NCBI GenBank assembly: GCA_963851415.1
Contig: CAWKPF010000003.1
Location: 1,178,001 to 1,242,000 of the forward strand
From: CAWKPF01 sp963851415
Lineage (GTDB): Bacteria > Acidobacteriota > Thermoanaerobaculia > Multivoradales > Multivoraceae
Length of the DNA stretch: 64,000 bases
Direction of reading: 5' to 3'
Shown here: positions 61,836 to 64,000 of the stretch, piece after piece
Numbering within the stretch: the stretch's first letter is position 1
Layout of the letters: each line of letters begins with the position of its first letter
The notes under the pieces: generated by a model
Seen by the model: only the letters and a program-made list of their open reading frames with translations
Databases searched by the model: none
What the model was told of the DNA's origin: nothing
Translations under genes and position numbers: made by a program

Positions 61836-64000
61836 TCAGCCGTCGCGTAGCACCCTCGAGGGTGACTGGCGGGCACTCCGTCGGGCCGGCAGCCAGGAGG
61901 CGAGGATGGCTGCGCCGCCGAGCAGCAGAACCGCGGAGACGAGGGTCGGGGGGTCTCCCGGCTGGATGCCGTGCAGCAGGCTGGACACGAAGCGTCCGAG
62001 GAGCAGAGCCGCGAGGACGCCGACGGCCAGCCCGATCGCCACCGTGACGACGGTGTTTCCGACCAGCGAGGCGACGATGTGGCGCCGCGCCGCACCGAGT
62101 GCGAGCCGGATTCCGACTTCGCGATGTCGCTCGTTGGCCGCGTAGGCCGCTACGCCGTAGATGCCGACCAGCGAGAGCAGCAGCGCGACACCGGCGAACC
62201 CGGCGAGAACCGCCAGCCCGAAGCGTCGGCTGCGCGTGGAGGCGCCGAGGTAGCTGGCCAGGGCGTCGACCTGGATCAGCTGCCGTGGGTCGTGCTCGCT
62301 CAGACTGCGGCGCAGCGTCGGCGCCGTGGCTTCGGGGGAGCCGGTGTGGACGACCAGGTGAGGAGCCCCGGCTCGGAAGGCGCGCTGGCGCAACGCAACG
62401 TAGAAGGTCGGGCGGGGAGAGTCCGCGAGCGAGCGATGGACCACCGGGCCGACCACCCCCACGATCTCCATCCACTCCTCGCCGTGCAGGTCCATGCCGA
62501 TGTACTGCACCCGGCGCCCGATCGGATTCGAGTCGGGCCAGTAGCGCTGCGCGAGCTCCGAATCGATCACGGCCACCGGCACCGAGCCGGGGCGGTCTCG
62601 CTCCTCGAAGGTGCGCCCTGCAATGAGGGGGATCCCCATGGCCTCGAAGTAGCCGTCGCTCACCGTGCGGTAGTTGGCGTAGGCGGGCGCCTCCACGCCG
62701 GTCTCCTCGAGATAGAAGGTGCCCGACGGGCTGAAGCTGGTGAACGGCAGGTGGCTGGTGAGGCCCGCCGCTTCGACTCCGGGGACGGTGCGGGCCACCT
62801 CGAGCATCTCGGTCAGATAGCTCTCGAGATCCGCTTCCACGGCCAGGTAGTCGTCCATCTCGGCCTCGGGCGGCAGGTCCCGCCGCGGGGGCGACAGCGC
62901 TACGGCCAGGCGGTCCGCGGTTTCGAATCCCGGCCGCGTGTCGACCAGCAGGGAGAGCGATCGCAGCAGGAGTCCGGCCCCGATCAGTAGGATCAGCGCG
63001 AGGGCGACCTGGGCCCCGACCAGCCAACGCCAGGTCCTCTGGCGCTGGCCGCCCCCGCCGAGGTGGACCCCTTCCTGGATCGCCGCGGCGAGGTCACGGC
63101 GAGTGGCGTGCAGCGCCGGCACGAGACCGAACAGCAGGCCGACTCCCAGGGACACGATCGATGCGAACAGCACGACCCAGCCGTCGATGGCAGTGTCGTA
63201 GAGGCGCGGCAGCTCGGTCGGCTGCCAACGGCGAAGCAGGGTCAGGGCGCCCGCCGTGAGGGCGAGGCCGAGCGCGCCACCGAGTAGCGTCAGGAGCGTC
63301 GTCTCGGTGACGAGTTGACGCACCACCCGCGCCCGTCCCGCACCGAGGGCGGCACGAATGGCGATCTCTCGCTGGCGTGACACCGCCTTGGCGAGGAGGT
63401 TGGTCGCCAGGTTGGTGCCGGCAATGAGGAGCAGGACTGCCGCGGCGGCGAGGAGCAGGAGCAGGGGACGCTTCGAGTCGCCGACCAGGTCGCCCTTGAG
63501 AGCCGAGATCCGCACGTCGACGGCGTCGTTGTCGCCGGCATACTCGTCGGCGAGCACGCTCGCCACCGAGCTCATCTCGGCGCGGGCCGAGGAGAGGGAG
63601 GCTTCGTCGGCGAGGCGGGCGATCACGTCCCAGTTGTGCCCGGTGCGCCCGCTGGTGTCGGTCCACAGCTCCTTGGGGATCCACACGTCGGCTCCGAGGG
63701 GAAGACGGGCCTGGGGTGGCATCACGCCGATCACCTGGAAGAGCCGACCCCGGACCTCGATCTGGAGCTCCTCGTCGAGAGGCCGCCCACCGAGCGCCGA
63801 GTGCCAGAGACGCCGGGAGACCACGGCCACGCCGGGAGCGCCGAGTCGATGGTCGCCGGGCTCGGTGACCCGGCCGCGCTCGGGGGCGATCCCGAGCAGC
63901 TGGAAGAAGTCTCGGGTGATCATCGCGGGGCCGCCGACGGAGGCAGGTCCGTCGGGAGTCTGCACGGTCATCGTGCCGCCGCCCTGGTACCCGGCCATGT
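61836..64000 (-). CDS. ADOP-family ABC transporter permease, fourth copy (N-terminus beyond window)
   Basis: About 721 codons are visible, starting inside the first periplasmic MacB-like domain (ITRDFFQLLGIAPERGRVTE and LPLGADVWIPKELW). The first FtsX core reads LIAGTNLATNLLAKAVSRQR, where the usual ACAN is replaced by AGTN; the C-terminal core has NERHREVGIRLALGAARRHI and ends SWLPARRSARQSPSRVLRDG. The first membrane helix and true start lie outside the window. It converges with the RND gene 16 bases away. No ATPase is visible. Confidence 0.85.
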   Translation of the reverse strand, partial: MAGYQGGGTMTVQTPDGPASVGGPAMITRDFFQLLGIAPERGRVTEPGDHRLGAPGVAVVSRRLWHSALGGRPLDEELQIEVRGRLFQVIGVMPPQARLPLGADVWIPKELWTDTSGRTGHNWDVIARLADEASLSSARAEMSSVASVLADEYAGDNDAVDVRISALKGDLVGDSKRPLLLLLAAAAVLLLIAGTNLATNLLAKAVSRQREIAIRAALGAGRARVVRQLVTETTLLTLLGGALGLALTAGALTLLRRWQPTELPRLYDTAIDGWVVLFASIVSLGVGLLFGLVPALHATRRDLAAAIQEGVHLGGGGQRQRTWRWLVGAQVALALILLIGAGLLLRSLSLLVDTRPGFETADRLAVALSPPRRDLPPEAEMDDYLAVEADLESYLTEMLEVARTVPGVEAAGLTSHLPFTSFSPSGTFYLEETGVEAPAYANYRTVSDGYFEAMGIPLIAGRTFEERDRPGSVPVAVIDSELAQRYWPDSNPIGRRVQYIGMDLHGEEWMEIVGVVGPVVHRSLADSPRPTFYVALRQRAFRAGAPHLVVHTGSPEATAPTLRRSLSEHDPRQLIQVDALASYLGASTRSRRFGLAVLAGFAGVALLLSLVGIYGVAAYAANERHREVGIRLALGAARRHIVASLVGNTVVTVAIGLAVGVLAALLLGRFVSSLLHGIQPGDPPTLVSAVLLLGGAAILASWLPARRSARQSPSRVLRDG

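Overview
The window is a GC-rich bacterial chromosome segment with tightly packed genes. It carries four ADOP-type MacB/FtsX permeases (two in tandem), a Ser/Thr protein kinase fused to a TolB/WD40-like propeller, a transglutaminase-ABC exporter operon, many secreted or Tat-exported proteins, and outer-membrane efflux machinery. That mix points to a Gram-negative member of the Acidobacteriota (Thermoanaerobaculia-like). This placement is inferred from gene content; no rRNA or tRNA gene was seen.

Layout. 0-8.7 kb: two acyl-CoA dehydrogenase family genes (the first cut by the window edge) around a TetR-type operator, msrA, a small unknown gene, an ADOP permease with a large low-complexity insertion, and a secreted amidohydrolase. 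8.8-15 kb: two overlapping DUF6644-type membrane genes converge on a five-gene operon of four secreted paralogues of unknown function ('PDLSGTY' family) plus a DUF6152 protein. 15.1-19.7 kb: a DUF4399 lipoprotein, two CXXCH proteins of class II cytochrome type around a PepSY membrane protein, then an anchor protein and a HupE/UreJ protein on the other strand. 19.7-20.6 kb: a Y1 (HUH) transposase unit bounded by 40-bp inverted arms. 20.6-24.6 kb: an overlapping operon of transglutaminase, ABC ATPase and ABC permease. 24.8-26.4 kb: a DUF368 (PopT-like) gene and an AhpD-like gene interrupted by an in-frame TGA exactly at the resolving position of CXXC, read here as selenocysteine. 26.6-35.4 kb: a glutathione neighbourhood (gor, gshB, chaC, cyanobacterial-type gshA, a GST) interspersed with an SDR, a VTT protein and a PQQ dehydrogenase.

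35.4-45.2 kb: a Tat-exported Gfo/Idh/MocA oxidoreductase, a secreted SUMF1 protein, an APC permease, a duplicated DUF4440 lipoprotein, an acyl-CoA ligase, a matrixin-like metalloprotease and an alpha/beta hydrolase with a phasin-like tail. 45.4-54 kb: the kinase, two ADOP permeases and a secreted tryptophan-rich 11-residue repeat protein. 54-62 kb: a MarR-monooxygenase operon facing a TetR-TolC-adaptor-RND efflux operon across a region with several dyads. 61.8 kb to the end: a fourth ADOP permease, cut by the window edge.

The most notable items are the likely selenoprotein, the uncharacterised secreted-paralogue/DUF6152/DUF6644 block, the tryptophan hendecad protein, the compact glutathione cluster and the CXXCH/PepSY redox operon. 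How these work together is partly inference: thiol/selenol redox in the middle of the window, envelope redox and export on either side, and TetR/MarR control of efflux and lipid genes.
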